Shown here piece after piece: positions 6,979 through 15,100 of a stretch of DNA of 64,000 nt (position 1 is its first letter; every line of letters starts with the position of its first letter). The stretch covers positions 62,001 to 126,000 of the forward strand of contig NZ_JAKSXZ010000110.1 of NCBI RefSeq assembly GCF_022829465.1, in the 5' to 3' direction. A program made the position numbers and the translations under genes. The stretch is from Methylobacterium sp. J-067 (lineage in GTDB: Bacteria > Pseudomonadota > Alphaproteobacteria > Rhizobiales > Beijerinckiaceae). The notes under the pieces are model-generated. The model worked only from the letters and a program-made list of their open reading frames with translations, ran no database searches and was not told where the DNA came from.

Positions 6979-7437
6979 ATGGACGACACGGTGCTGGTCC
7001 TGAACGGGCCGAACCTCAACCTGCTCGGCCAGCGCCAGCCGGAGATCTACGGCAGCGCGACGCTCCGCGACGTCGAAGATCTGTGCCGGGCCACCGCCGC
7101 CGGGTTCGGGCTGACGGCCGAATGCCGCCAGAGCAATGCCGAGCATGTCCTGATCGAGGCGATCCACGCATTCCGCGTCGGCTGCGCCGGCATCGTCATC
7201 AATGCCGGCGCCTACACGCACACCTCGGTGGCGATCCTCGATGCACTCAACGCCTGCGAGGTGCCGGTGATCGAGTGCCACATCTCGAACGTGCACCGCC
7301 GGGAGGAATTCCGGCACCATTCCTACGTCTCGAAGGCCGCCACCGCCGTCCTCGCGGGCTTCGGCATCCACGGCTACGCCCTGGCGATCCGCCACCTCGC
7401 GCATCTGCGCGCGGGCACAGGGTCGGAGAAGGGTTGA
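6979..7437 (+). CDS. aroQ: Type II 3-dehydroquinate dehydratase
   Basis: Catalyses dehydration of 3-dehydroquinate to 3-dehydroshikimate in the shikimate pathway. The 152-residue length is standard for the dodecameric type II enzyme. [12 protein letters not shown] at 8-19, with Arg19 and the catalytic Tyr24, is intact. NAGAYTHTS at 75-83 and [13 protein letters not shown] from 99, with catalytic His101, are present. It opens a rightward run with pyrE, pyrC and an amidase. In many Rhizobiales aroQ precedes accB/accC; here it precedes pyrE. Confidence 0.95.
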   Translation: MDDTVLVLNGPNLNLLGQRQPEIYGSATLRDVEDLCRATAAGFGLTAECRQSNAEHVLIEAIHAFRVGCAGIVINAGAYTHTSVAILDALNACEVPVIECHISNVHRREEFRHHSYVSKAATAVLAGFGIHGYALAIRHLAHLRAGTGSEKG

Positions 7438-7496
7438 CGCACGCTGCCGATGGCCTGAGGAAACCCCCTAAATCCGCTCTCCCCGAAAGCCGTGAC

Positions 7497-8195
7497 ATGA
7501 CTTCCTACTTGCCGATCGACCGGAAGCTGATCGCCCGCGAGGCGGCGAAGATGTTTCTGGAGATCGAGGCCGTCCATTTCTACAAGGGCGAGCCCTTCAA
7601 GTTCACCTCCGGCTGGGCGAGCCCGGTTTATACCGATTGCCGGAAGATCATCTCCTTCCCCCGCTTGCGCTCGGCGCTGACCGACTTCGCCGTGGCGACC
7701 ATCGTGCAGGAGATCGGCTACGAATCGCTGACGCATATCGCGGGCGGCGAGACCGCCGGCATCCCCTTCGCCGCCTGGATCGCCGACCGGCTCGGCCTGC
7801 CGATGCAGTACGTCCGCAAGAAGGCCAAGGGCTTCGGCCGCAATGCGCGGATCGAGGGCGAAGTGGTGGAAGGCGCCAAGACCCTGCTGGTCGAGGATCT
7901 GGCGACGGACGGGCGCAGCAAGATCAACTTCTGCTCGGCCCTGCGCGACGCAGGCGCGGTGGTCGATCACTGCTTCGTGCTGTTCTACTACGACATCTTC
8001 CCCGACAGCGACGATTTGCTGAAGGAAAATGGTTTGAAGATGCACGCGCTCACCACGTGGTGGGACGTGCTCGAAGTCGCCAAGGAGATGGGCACCTTCG
8101 ACCCCGCGACGCTCAAGGAGGTCGAGAGCTTCCTGCACGAGCCGGCCACGTGGTCCTCGGCCCATGGCGGCATCTCCGCCTTCGGCCAGGGCTGA
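7497..8195 (+). CDS. pyrE: Orotate phosphoribosyltransferase
   Basis: Joins orotate to PRPP to make orotidine 5'-phosphate in pyrimidine synthesis. The PRPP loop [13 protein letters not shown] lies at residues 130-142, a Rhizobiales-style variant of the usual VxDxxTTG form. The 232 residues match the long alphaproteobacterial PyrE type. The start is the ATG at 7497 ([11 protein letters not shown]); the open frame runs upstream through aroQ in another frame and must not be used. pyrC follows after only seven bases, so two successive pathway enzymes are encoded together. Confidence 0.95.
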   Translation: MTSYLPIDRKLIAREAAKMFLEIEAVHFYKGEPFKFTSGWASPVYTDCRKIISFPRLRSALTDFAVATIVQEIGYESLTHIAGGETAGIPFAAWIADRLGLPMQYVRKKAKGFGRNARIEGEVVEGAKTLLVEDLATDGRSKINFCSALRDAGAVVDHCFVLFYYDIFPDSDDLLKENGLKMHALTTWWDVLEVAKEMGTFDPATLKEVESFLHEPATWSSAHGGISAFGQG

Positions 8196-8202
8196 GCGCG
8201 CC

Positions 8203-9255
8203 ATGGCCGCGTCCCCCCTCGACCGCCTCGTCATCGCCAAACCGGACGATTGGCACATCCACCTGCGCGACGGCGCCATGCTGCGCGCGGTGCTGCCCTA
8301 TACGGCGGCGCAGTTCGCCCGCGGCATCATCATGCCGAACCTCGTGCCGCCGGTGACGTCGGTGGAGGCCGCCTCGGCCTACCGGGATCGCATCCTGGCG
8401 GCGCTGCCCGAGGGGCAGAGCTTCACGCCGCTGATGACCTGCTACCTCACCGACGCCACGAGCCCGGACGAGATCGAGCGCGGATTTCGCGAAAAGGTGT
8501 GGATCGCGGCCAAGCTCTATCCGGCCGGGGCCACCACCAACTCGCACGCGGGCGTCACCGACCTTGGTAACATCGCCCCCGTGCTGGAGCGGATGGAGCG
8601 GATCGGCATGCCGCTCCTGATCCATGGCGAGGTGACGGACCCGGCGGTCGACATCTTCGACCGCGAGGCGGTGTTCATGGAGACGAAGCTCCTGCCGCTG
8701 CTCGCGCGGCACCAGGGGCTGAAGGTCACGGTGGAGCACGCCACCACTGCCGAGATCCTCGACGTGGTGCGCGCCCACGCCCCACGCGTCGCGGCGACGA
8801 TCACGCCGCACCACCTCGTCATCAACCGCACGCACATCTTCCAGGGGGGCCTCAGGCCGCACCTGTATTGCCTGCCGGTGGCCAAGCGCGAGCGGCACCG
8901 CCTCGCCCTGCGCAAGGCGGCGACCTCGGGCGAGAGCTGCTTCTACCTCGGCACCGATACGGCGCCGCATCCGGTCGGCGCCAAGGAATCGGCCTGCGGC
9001 TGCGCGGGCGTCTTCTGCGGGCCTACCGCTCTGCAGACCTACGTGCAGGTCTTCGACGAGGAGGGCGCCCTCGACAAGTTCGAGGGGTTCGCTTCCCTTA
9101 ACGGCGCCCGCTTCCACGGCCTCGCACCGAACGCCGAGACCATCACCCTGGAACGGCGGCCCTGCCGGGTCGTCTCCTGCGTCGCGGTGGACGAGACCGA
9201 GGTCGTCGTCTTCCGGGGCGACGAGACCCTTCCCTGGACCATCGGGAGCGCATGA
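8203..9255 (+). CDS. pyrC: Dihydroorotase
   Basis: Zinc amidohydrolase that interconverts carbamoyl aspartate and dihydroorotate. Metal ligands are visible: HIH with His18 and His20, the carboxylated Lys104 in KLYPAGATTNS, His141 in LIHGEV, His179 in VEHATT and Asp252 in GTDTAPH. These positions lie two residues from those of the E. coli homodimeric enzyme, so this is the short PyrC type. The ATG at 8203 is chosen; an earlier ATG at 8164 lies inside pyrE. The stop overlaps the next start in ATGA. Confidence 0.95.
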   Translation: MAASPLDRLVIAKPDDWHIHLRDGAMLRAVLPYTAAQFARGIIMPNLVPPVTSVEAASAYRDRILAALPEGQSFTPLMTCYLTDATSPDEIERGFREKVWIAAKLYPAGATTNSHAGVTDLGNIAPVLERMERIGMPLLIHGEVTDPAVDIFDREAVFMETKLLPLLARHQGLKVTVEHATTAEILDVVRAHAPRVAATITPHHLVINRTHIFQGGLRPHLYCLPVAKRERHRLALRKAATSGESCFYLGTDTAPHPVGAKESACGCAGVFCGPTALQTYVQVFDEEGALDKFEGFASLNGARFHGLAPNAETITLERRPCRVVSCVAVDETEVVVFRGDETLPWTIGSA

Positions 9256-10697
9256 CCATGCCCGGCGCGGACGGTATCACCGCGCTCGGCGCGGTCCATC
9301 TCTCCGCCGCCATCCGCGGCCGGGCGATCTCCTGCGTGGAGGTGATGCGCGCCTATCTCGACCGGATCGCGCGCCTCAACCCGACCTTCAACGCCATCGT
9401 CGCCCTGCGCGACGAGGCGATCCTCCTGAACGAGGCCGCCCAAGCCGATGCCGTCCTGGCGCGGGGCGAGCCGGTGGGGCCGCTTCACGGCTTCCCCCTG
9501 GCGGTGAAGGATCTCGACCCCGTGCGGGGCCTGCCCTTCACGCAAGGCTCGCCGATCTTCGCCGAGCGGATCGCGGAGGCCGATTCGATCATGGTCTCGC
9601 GCCTGCGGGCGGCGGGGGCGATCTTCATCGGCAAGACCAACATCCCAGAATTCGGCCTCGGCTCGCACAGCTTCAACCCGGTCTACGGCGTCACCGGCAA
9701 CGCCTACGATCCAGGCAAGACGGGCGGCGGGTCGAGCGGCGGCGCGGCGGTTGCCGTCGCCCTGCGGCTGCAGCCCGTGGCGGACGGCACCGACCATGGC
9801 GGGTCGCTGCGCAATCCCCCCGCGTTCAACAACGTTTACGGCCTGCGCACCTGCTGGGGGCGCATCCCGTCCGAAACCCTCGACGTGTTCAGCCCCAGCC
9901 TCAGCGTCCACGGCGCCATCGGGCGCAGCCCGGCCGATATCGGCCTGATGCTCTCGGTGCAGGCGGGCTACGATCCGCGCTGCCCGAACTCGATCCGCCA
10001 GGATCCCGCCGGCTTCGCCGGGCCGCTGGAGCGCGATTTCCGGGGCGTCCGCATCGCGTGGCTCGGGGATTTCGGCGGGCGCATCCCGTTCGAGCCGGGC
10101 GTGCTCGAGACCTGCCGCGCCGCGCTCACCGCCTTCGCCGATATCGGCTGCCTCGTGGACGAGGCGGTGCCGGAGTTCGACATCGAGCAGGTCTGGCACG
10201 ATTGGGGCGTGCTGCGCGCCTTCACCGTGTCCGCGAATCTCCGCCCCCTCGTCATGGACCCGGCCCGCCGGGCGTTGATGAAGCCCGAGGCGGTGTGGGA
10301 AGCCGAACGCGGCGCCGACCTCACGGCCGATCAGGTGATGGCGGCGCTGGAAGGCCGGACGCGCTGGTACGGGGCGCTGCGCCGCTTCATGGACGTCTAC
10401 GACTTCGTGGTCATGCCGACCGCGCAGGTCTTCCCCTTCGATACCGCAAGGCGCTGGCCCGATACGATCCACGGGCAGGCGATGGATACCTACCATCGCT
10501 GGATGCAGATCGCGGTGCCTGCGACCATGGCCGGGCTCCCCGCGCTGGCGGTGCCGGCCGGCTTCGGCCCGAACAATCTGCCGGTGGGAATCCAGATCGT
10601 CGGGCGCAATCACGGCGAGCTCGCCTGCCTGCAACTCGGTGCGGCCTACGACGCGGCGAGCGGCTGGGTGCGCCGCTTCCCGCCCCCGGCGGCGTGA
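9252..10697 (+). CDS. Amidase signature family enzyme
   Basis: A 481-residue hydrolase of the Ser-cisSer-Lys amidase family. The catalytic triad is intact: Lys86 in AVKD, Ser161 in GGGSSGG, and the nucleophile Ser185 in DHGGSLR. The C-terminal part is typical of monomeric amidases acting on small amides, not of GatA, and no GatC/GatB lie nearby. The start overlaps the pyrC stop by four bases, so it is translationally coupled to pyrC. That pairing suggests, but does not prove, a link to pyrimidine or carbamoyl metabolism. Substrate unknown. Confidence 0.85.
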   Translation: MTMPGADGITALGAVHLSAAIRGRAISCVEVMRAYLDRIARLNPTFNAIVALRDEAILLNEAAQADAVLARGEPVGPLHGFPLAVKDLDPVRGLPFTQGSPIFAERIAEADSIMVSRLRAAGAIFIGKTNIPEFGLGSHSFNPVYGVTGNAYDPGKTGGGSSGGAAVAVALRLQPVADGTDHGGSLRNPPAFNNVYGLRTCWGRIPSETLDVFSPSLSVHGAIGRSPADIGLMLSVQAGYDPRCPNSIRQDPAGFAGPLERDFRGVRIAWLGDFGGRIPFEPGVLETCRAALTAFADIGCLVDEAVPEFDIEQVWHDWGVLRAFTVSANLRPLVMDPARRALMKPEAVWEAERGADLTADQVMAALEGRTRWYGALRRFMDVYDFVVMPTAQVFPFDTARRWPDTIHGQAMDTYHRWMQIAVPATMAGLPALAVPAGFGPNNLPVGIQIVGRNHGELACLQLGAAYDAASGWVRRFPPPAA

Positions 10698-10732
10698 GGC
10701 GTTGCCGGCAAGGTTTCTCCTGAGTCAGGTCG

Positions 10733-10761
10733 TTGACCGGCCGGCTTTCCGGGAGTAAGAC
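10733..10761 (+). promoter_or_regulatory. Candidate promoter of the ilvI leader
   Basis: TTGACC at 10733-10738 and TAAGAC at 10756-10761 are 17 bases apart. The leader-peptide ATG lies about 62 bases after the expected transcription start. The -10 match is modest. Confidence 0.45.
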
Positions 10762-10829
10762 GCACAATCCTTGGTGCGAGGCCTCCGAACGATCGGGGGA
10801 TACGCGCCGGGCGGAGTTTGGTTTTCGCG

Positions 10830-10880
10830 ATGCGCACGGTCCTTATTGTAGCGGTGGCGTCACCAACCGGGCGGCTCTAA
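10830..10880 (+). CDS. ilv attenuator leader peptide
   Basis: A 16-codon open frame encodes MRTVLIVAVASPTGRL followed by TAA. It holds Val, Leu, Ile, Val, Ala, Val in a row, the residues made by the pathway whose first enzyme is encoded 123 bases downstream. The frame ends within a long hairpin and precedes an intrinsic terminator, the standard layout for ribosome-mediated attenuation. Stalling at Val/Leu/Ile codons when charged tRNAs are scarce would favour readthrough into ilvI. It is far too short for ordinary gene finders. Confidence 0.8.
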   Translation: MRTVLIVAVASPTGRL

Positions 10881-10903
10881 CAGGAGCCGCGATCCGGCTG
10901 GTG
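10861..10903 (+). promoter_or_regulatory. Attenuator hairpin spanning the leader stop codon
   Basis: GCGGCTC (10871-10877) pairs perfectly with GAGCCGC (10884-10890) around the loop TAACAG, which contains the leader stop codon. Outside it, CACCAACCGG (10861-10870) pairs with CCGGCTGGTG (10894-10903) with one mismatch, across a three-base bulge. This long stem would form or be blocked depending on ribosome position, so it is the candidate pause or antiterminator element. Confidence 0.65.
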
Positions 10904-10911
10904 GCGCATGC

Positions 10912-10934
10912 AGGGTCCCTCGGGGCCCTTTTTT
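10912..10934 (+). terminator. Intrinsic terminator of the ilvI attenuator
   Basis: AGGGTCC (10912-10918) pairs with GGGCCCT (10923-10929), one pair being a wobble, around a four-base loop. Six T's follow at 10929-10934. It lies 70 bases before ilvI and after the leader peptide, so it is the conditional stop of the attenuator. Confidence 0.8.
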
Positions 10935-11003
10935 GTTGTCCGCGACAGGCGCATCGGAACGAGGGACGGCCAGCGACAAGGCCGAAAGGACGAGGAGACG
11001 GAC

Positions 11004-12779
11004 ATGGGCGGCGAGGTCATGACCGGGGCCGAGATGGTCATCCGGGCGTTCCAGGATCAGGGCGTGGATACGCTCTTCGGCTATCCGGGCGGCGCGGTGC
11101 TGCCGATCTACGACGCGCTGTTTCACCAGGAGGCGGTGAAGCACATCCTCGTGCGCCACGAGCAGGGCGCCGTTCATGCCGCCGAGGGCTATGCCCGCTC
11201 GTCCGGCAAGGTCGGCTGCGTGCTCGTCACCTCGGGCCCCGGCGCCACCAACATCGTCACCGGCCTCACCGATGCGATGCTGGATTCGATCCCGCTCGTC
11301 TGCATCACGGGTCAGGTCCCGACGCACCTGATCGGCACCGATGCCTTCCAGGAATGCGACACGGTCGGCATCACCCGGCACTGCACCAAGCACAATTACC
11401 TCGTGAAATCGATCGAGGACCTGCCGCGCATCCTGCACGAGGCGTTCTACGTCGCGAAGAACGGTCGCCCTGGCCCGGTCGTCATCGACCTGCCGAAGGA
11501 CATCCAGTTCGCCTCGGGCCTCTACGAGCGCCCCACCACGATGCGGCACAAGACCTACAAGCCGGCCGTGAAGGGCGACCCGGAGCGCATCCGCGCGGCC
11601 GTCGAGCTGATGGCCGGCGCGCGCCGTCCGGTCTTCTACACCGGCGGCGGCGTCATCAACGCCGGACCGGAGGCCTCGCGCCTGCTGCGTGAGCTGGTCG
11701 CCGAGACCGGCTTCCCCATCACCTCCACGCTGATGGGCCTCGGCGCCTATCCGGGTTCGGACGAGAAGTTCCTGGGCATGCTCGGCATGCACGGGACCTA
11801 CGAGGCCAACCTAGCGATGCACGAATGCGACGTGATGATCTGCATCGGCGCGCGCTTCGATGACCGCATCACCGGCCGCCTCGACGCGTTCTCGCCGTTC
11901 TCGAAGAAGATCCACGTCGATGTGGACGCCTCCTCGATCAACAAGGTCGTGAAGGTCGATGTCGGCATCCTCGGCGATTGCGCCTACGTGCTCGCCGACA
12001 TGCTGGAGGCGTGGCGCGCCCTGCCGTCGAAGCCGGAGAAGTCCAACCTCGAAGGCTGGTTCCAGAAGATCCGCCAGTGGAAGGCGCGCGACTGCCTCGC
12101 CTATTGGCCGTCGGGCACGATCATCAAGCCGCAATACGCGGTGCAGCGGCTCTACGAGGCGTGCAAGGACCGCAAGACCTTCATCACCACGGAGGTCGGC
12201 CAGCACCAGATGTGGGCGGCGCAGTACTTTAAGTTCGAGGAGCCGAACCGCTGGATGACCTCCGGCGGCCTCGGGACGATGGGCTACGGCCTGCCGGCCG
12301 CCATCGGCACGCAGCTCGCCAACCCAGACGGACTCGTCGTCGACATCGCGGGCGAAGCCTCGATCCTGATGAACATCCAAGAGCTTTCGACGGCCATCCA
12401 GTACCGGCTGCCGGTGAAGGTGTTCATCCTGAACAACGAGTATATGGGCATGGTCCGCCAGTGGCAGGAACTGCTTCATGGCTCGCGCTACTCGCAGAGC
12501 TATTCGGAGAGCCTGCCGGACTTCGTGAAGCTCGCGGAGGCCTACGGCGCGAAGGGCATGCGCTGCGAGAAGCCGGGTGATCTCGACGCGTCCATCGCGG
12601 AGATGCTCGCCTATGACGGCCCGGTCCTGTTCGACTGCGTGGTCGACAAGACCGAGAACTGCTTCCCGATGATCCCCTCGGGCAAGGCGCACAACGAGAT
12701 GCTGCTCTCCGACTACCTCGGCGAGACCGGCGTCGAACTGGGCGACGTGATCTCCGAGGAAGGGAAGATGCTGGTCTGA
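11004..12779 (+). CDS. ilvI: Acetolactate synthase large subunit
   Basis: Thiamine diphosphate enzyme making acetolactate or acetohydroxybutyrate, the first common step of Val, Leu and Ile synthesis. It has 591 residues in the usual three-domain layout. Catalytic Glu53 lies in RHEQGAVHAAEGYAR, VTSGPGATN follows, and the diphosphate site is GEASILMN ending in LNNEYMGM. The usual GDGS appears as GEAS, a form I associate with Rhizobiales enzymes rather than damage. The ATG at 11004 has AGGAG upstream; the longer frame to 10908 crosses the terminator. The regulatory subunit ilvH lies about 1 kb downstream beyond a convergent methyltransferase gene. Confidence 0.95.
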   Translation: MGGEVMTGAEMVIRAFQDQGVDTLFGYPGGAVLPIYDALFHQEAVKHILVRHEQGAVHAAEGYARSSGKVGCVLVTSGPGATNIVTGLTDAMLDSIPLVCITGQVPTHLIGTDAFQECDTVGITRHCTKHNYLVKSIEDLPRILHEAFYVAKNGRPGPVVIDLPKDIQFASGLYERPTTMRHKTYKPAVKGDPERIRAAVELMAGARRPVFYTGGGVINAGPEASRLLRELVAETGFPITSTLMGLGAYPGSDEKFLGMLGMHGTYEANLAMHECDVMICIGARFDDRITGRLDAFSPFSKKIHVDVDASSINKVVKVDVGILGDCAYVLADMLEAWRALPSKPEKSNLEGWFQKIRQWKARDCLAYWPSGTIIKPQYAVQRLYEACKDRKTFITTEVGQHQMWAAQYFKFEEPNRWMTSGGLGTMGYGLPAAIGTQLANPDGLVVDIAGEASILMNIQELSTAIQYRLPVKVFILNNEYMGMVRQWQELLHGSRYSQSYSESLPDFVKLAEAYGAKGMRCEKPGDLDASIAEMLAYDGPVLFDCVVDKTENCFPMIPSGKAHNEMLLSDYLGETGVELGDVISEEGKMLV

Positions 12780-12794
12780 GCCCTGCTCCGGGGA

Positions 12795-13748
12795 TCAGCC
12801 GTGCCGGCCCTCCTCAGACCCGCGGATGCTGCCTGTGCGCAGCATCCGCAGCGCCAGGGCGAGGCGCCGCCGGAGCCCACGCACCGGCACCTCCGGCAGT
12901 TCGTCGTGCCGTCGCCCGTCGAGGGTCGGCGTCGCGGCGGCGCGCTCGGCCGGGCTCGCCACCTCGCGCTTGCGCAGCGTGACGAAGAACTCGATCGTGT
13001 TGCGCTCGGTCGGGTCGATGCGGGCGATCTCGAACGGGATCAGCCCGAGTTCGATCACCTCGCGGAAGATTTCGAGGAAGCTCGCGGGCGTGTAGACCGT
13101 GCAATGGGCATCGTAATAGCTGCCATGGGCGGCGACGTTGCGCGCATCGGCCAGGGCCCGCGCGAGCTGGCCCTCGAAGATCGGCTTCGGATTGCGTTCC
13201 CGCCCGGCCCAGACGGCGAAGGGATCGACCTCGGCGACGCGGGACACGTAGTCGAACACCTGGGTGGGGCTCGCGAGCCGCGCCCCTGCCAGATGGTGGC
13301 CGACGAGGTCCGCCGTCGTGGAGGGGCGGCGGTGGAAATCGAAGGTGAAGCGCTTGTCGGGGACCGCGAGGAAGATCACTCCTCCCTCGCGCAACACGGC
13401 GGCGAGTTCGTTCAACCAGCCGAGCGGGTCCGCGATGTGCTCCATCACGTGGCTGGCCACGATGTAATCCACCGGCGCGCGTGGTCCCAGGGCCTCGGCG
13501 AGGGTCTGGTGTTCGAGGACGAGATCGACCTCGACGATCGGCTGCGCGTCGGGTCCGATGACCGACTCATGGCCCGCGTATTTCGCGCGGAGGTCGTCGG
13601 TGGTCCGGTGGTCGGCATAGAGGATGTCGCCGTCCTCGCGCCGGATCAGCGGCCGGTTCAGGGGGCCGAGTTCGACGCCGAGGCGTCCGCTGGGGCACAC
13701 GGCATCGAGGGCGCGCTGTCGGGCTGTCATCCGCCGCGCCGTTATCAT
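12795..13748 (-). CDS. SAM-dependent methyltransferase (class I), substrate unknown
   Basis: A 317-residue protein. The SAM-binding region begins GRLGVELGPLNRPL (about 22-35), and ASHVMEHIADPLGWLNELA is the typical motif II with its His/Glu, followed by LREGGVIFLAVPDKR. This is the Methyltransf_11/23 architecture seen in sugar, quinone and natural-product methylation. The C-terminal tail is Arg-rich. It lies on the minus strand between ilvI and ilvH, interrupting the two subunits. An alternative ATG at 13730 is possible. Confidence 0.75.
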   Translation of the reverse strand: MITARRMTARQRALDAVCPSGRLGVELGPLNRPLIRREDGDILYADHRTTDDLRAKYAGHESVIGPDAQPIVEVDLVLEHQTLAEALGPRAPVDYIVASHVMEHIADPLGWLNELAAVLREGGVIFLAVPDKRFTFDFHRRPSTTADLVGHHLAGARLASPTQVFDYVSRVAEVDPFAVWAGRERNPKPIFEGQLARALADARNVAAHGSYYDAHCTVYTPASFLEIFREVIELGLIPFEIARIDPTERNTIEFFVTLRKREVASPAERAAATPTLDGRRHDELPEVPVRGLRRRLALALRMLRTGSIRGSEEGRHG

Positions 13749-13840
13749 GCGTCTCGGGGAGCGTCCAGGCGACCTTCCGGGGCGGGACTTCGCAGGGACC
13801 GGCTCACAAAGGGCCGCAACAACAGGACGGGACCACGGGC

Positions 13841-14383
13841 ATGAACGCGATGAACACCCACTACCCGGATCCGGTTCGGGTCGAAGCGGTGAACCGTCAC
13901 ACGCTGGCGGTGGTGGTGGACAACGAGCCGGGTGCCCTGGCGCGGATCTCCGGCCTGTTCTCCGGTCGCGGCTACAACATCGAGAGCCTGACCGTGTCCG
14001 AGACGGAGGAGGCGCGCCACATCTCGCGCATCACTATCGTCACCACGGGCACCAACGCCGTCATCGACCAGATCAAGGCGCAGCTGGACCGCCTCGTCTC
14101 CGTGCACCGGGTGGTGGACCTGACCCTTCAGGGCAACGCCCTGGAGCGGGAGATCTGCCTCGTGAAGGTGAAGGGCGAGGGCGAGCACCGCAGCGAGGCC
14201 CTGCGCCTCGCCGCCGCCTTCGGCGCCAAGACGCTGGACGCGACGCTCAACTCGTTCGTCTTTGAGCTGACCGGCGCGACGGAGGAGATCGACCGGTTCG
14301 TGCGCCTGATGAGCGTGATCGGCCTCGTGGAGATCTGCCGCACCGGCATCGCCGCGATGAGCCGGGGGGCGGAGCCGCTTTAG
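13841..14383 (+). CDS. ilvH: Acetolactate synthase small (regulatory) subunit
   Basis: A 180-residue regulatory partner of the large subunit that binds valine for feedback control. The N-terminal ACT domain is clear: TLAVVVDNEPGALARISGLF followed by SGRGYNIESLTV. The C-terminal ALS_ss_C domain includes EREICLVKVKGEG. A close double start (MNAM) exists; the first ATG at 13841 is taken. It sits apart from ilvI, so it may have its own promoter in the 92 bases upstream. The toxin-antitoxin pair begins 53 bases after its stop. Confidence 0.95.
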   Translation: MNAMNTHYPDPVRVEAVNRHTLAVVVDNEPGALARISGLFSGRGYNIESLTVSETEEARHISRITIVTTGTNAVIDQIKAQLDRLVSVHRVVDLTLQGNALEREICLVKVKGEGEHRSEALRLAAAFGAKTLDATLNSFVFELTGATEEIDRFVRLMSVIGLVEICRTGIAAMSRGAEPL

Positions 14384-14436
14384 GATGGAGGCTGCGCGTC
14401 TGCTATGATGCGCCGGTCCCGTGGGAGTCGCGAGCC

Positions 14437-14733
14437 ATGGAAGCCAAGGTCGTCCGCTGGGGTGACGATCTCGTCGTGAGGTTGACCGACTTGGAGGCCG
14501 AGGAACTCGGCATCCGGGAAGGCGAAACCGTCGAGATCGTCGCCAAGCGCGTCTCCGCGCCGGAGACTCCGAAGAGGATTGAGCGTCGCTACGTCGATGG
14601 GTTGCCGCTGTATACCCTGCGGGAAATGATCGAGGAGATGCGGCGTCTTGGTCCTGACGCCGAGCCGCCGACCGTGGATTGGGGACCGGATCGCGGGTCC
14701 GAAGTGATTGATGACGAGCGTGACCCATACTGA
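14437..14733 (+). CDS. AbrB/MazE-like antitoxin
   Basis: A 98-residue protein whose first 40 residues (MEAKVVRWGDDLVVRLT, LGIREGETVEIVAKRV) form an AbrB/MazE swapped-hairpin DNA-binding domain. The rest (YTLREMIEEM, acidic tail DDERDPY) fits the toxin-neutralising tail. The downstream toxin gene starts inside this frame, 23 bases before its stop, so expression is coupled. Such antitoxins normally repress their own promoter, which would lie in 14384-14436. Base use is less GC-rich than the flanking ilv genes, consistent with acquisition. Confidence 0.8.
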   Translation: MEAKVVRWGDDLVVRLTDLEAEELGIREGETVEIVAKRVSAPETPKRIERRYVDGLPLYTLREMIEEMRRLGPDAEPPTVDWGPDRGSEVIDDERDPY

Positions 14734-15070
14734 TTGGCAACCTAGCCCGGGCGAATTGCTGCTGGTCGATCTGGAGCCGGTTCGCGGTACGGAGCAAATG
14801 GGTATCCGCCCGGCCATCGTCGTTTCAGACACCGACATGAACAGGCTAACGCGCCGGGTGGTCGTCTGCCCGATCACTCGTAATCCGCATCCCTGGCCGA
14901 CCAAGGTGTTTCTGCCAGCTGGACTCGGCGTTGAAGGCGCGATCTTGGTCGACCAGGTTCGTTCGCTTGATAGGGCATCGCGGATCCTCAGAAGCCTCGG
15001 GACCGCCCCCGACGAAGTTCTGACCGAGGTGCGCGGCAAGCTGCGCGCCCTTCTGGGCCTCAACGGCTGA
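14711..15070 (+). CDS. MazF/PemK family endoribonuclease toxin
   Basis: A 119-residue protein with the MazF/PemK fold. PSPGELLLVDLEPVRGTEQM is the usual first strand and catalytic loop, and IRPAIVVSDTDMN, VVVCPITRN and AILVDQVRSLDR are the conserved later strands. These enzymes cut mRNA at short sequences. The candidate catalytic Arg and Thr lie in RGTEQ and QVRSLD. The ATG at 14711 is preferred over a TTG three bases earlier. It overlaps the antitoxin gene by 23 bases. The GST gene follows after 30 bases. Confidence 0.85.
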   Translation: MTSVTHTDWQPSPGELLLVDLEPVRGTEQMGIRPAIVVSDTDMNRLTRRVVVCPITRNPHPWPTKVFLPAGLGVEGAILVDQVRSLDRASRILRSLGTAPDEVLTEVRGKLRALLGLNG

Positions 15071-15100
15071 TTCTCTTCTCGTTCTGTATCGAAAGCCGCA

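Noticed and set aside
12340-12370. GEAS in place of GDGS in the ThDP site of IlvI, as a sign of inactivation
   Set aside because: The rest of the motif and catalytic Glu are intact, and this variant is known to me from other Rhizobiales enzymes.
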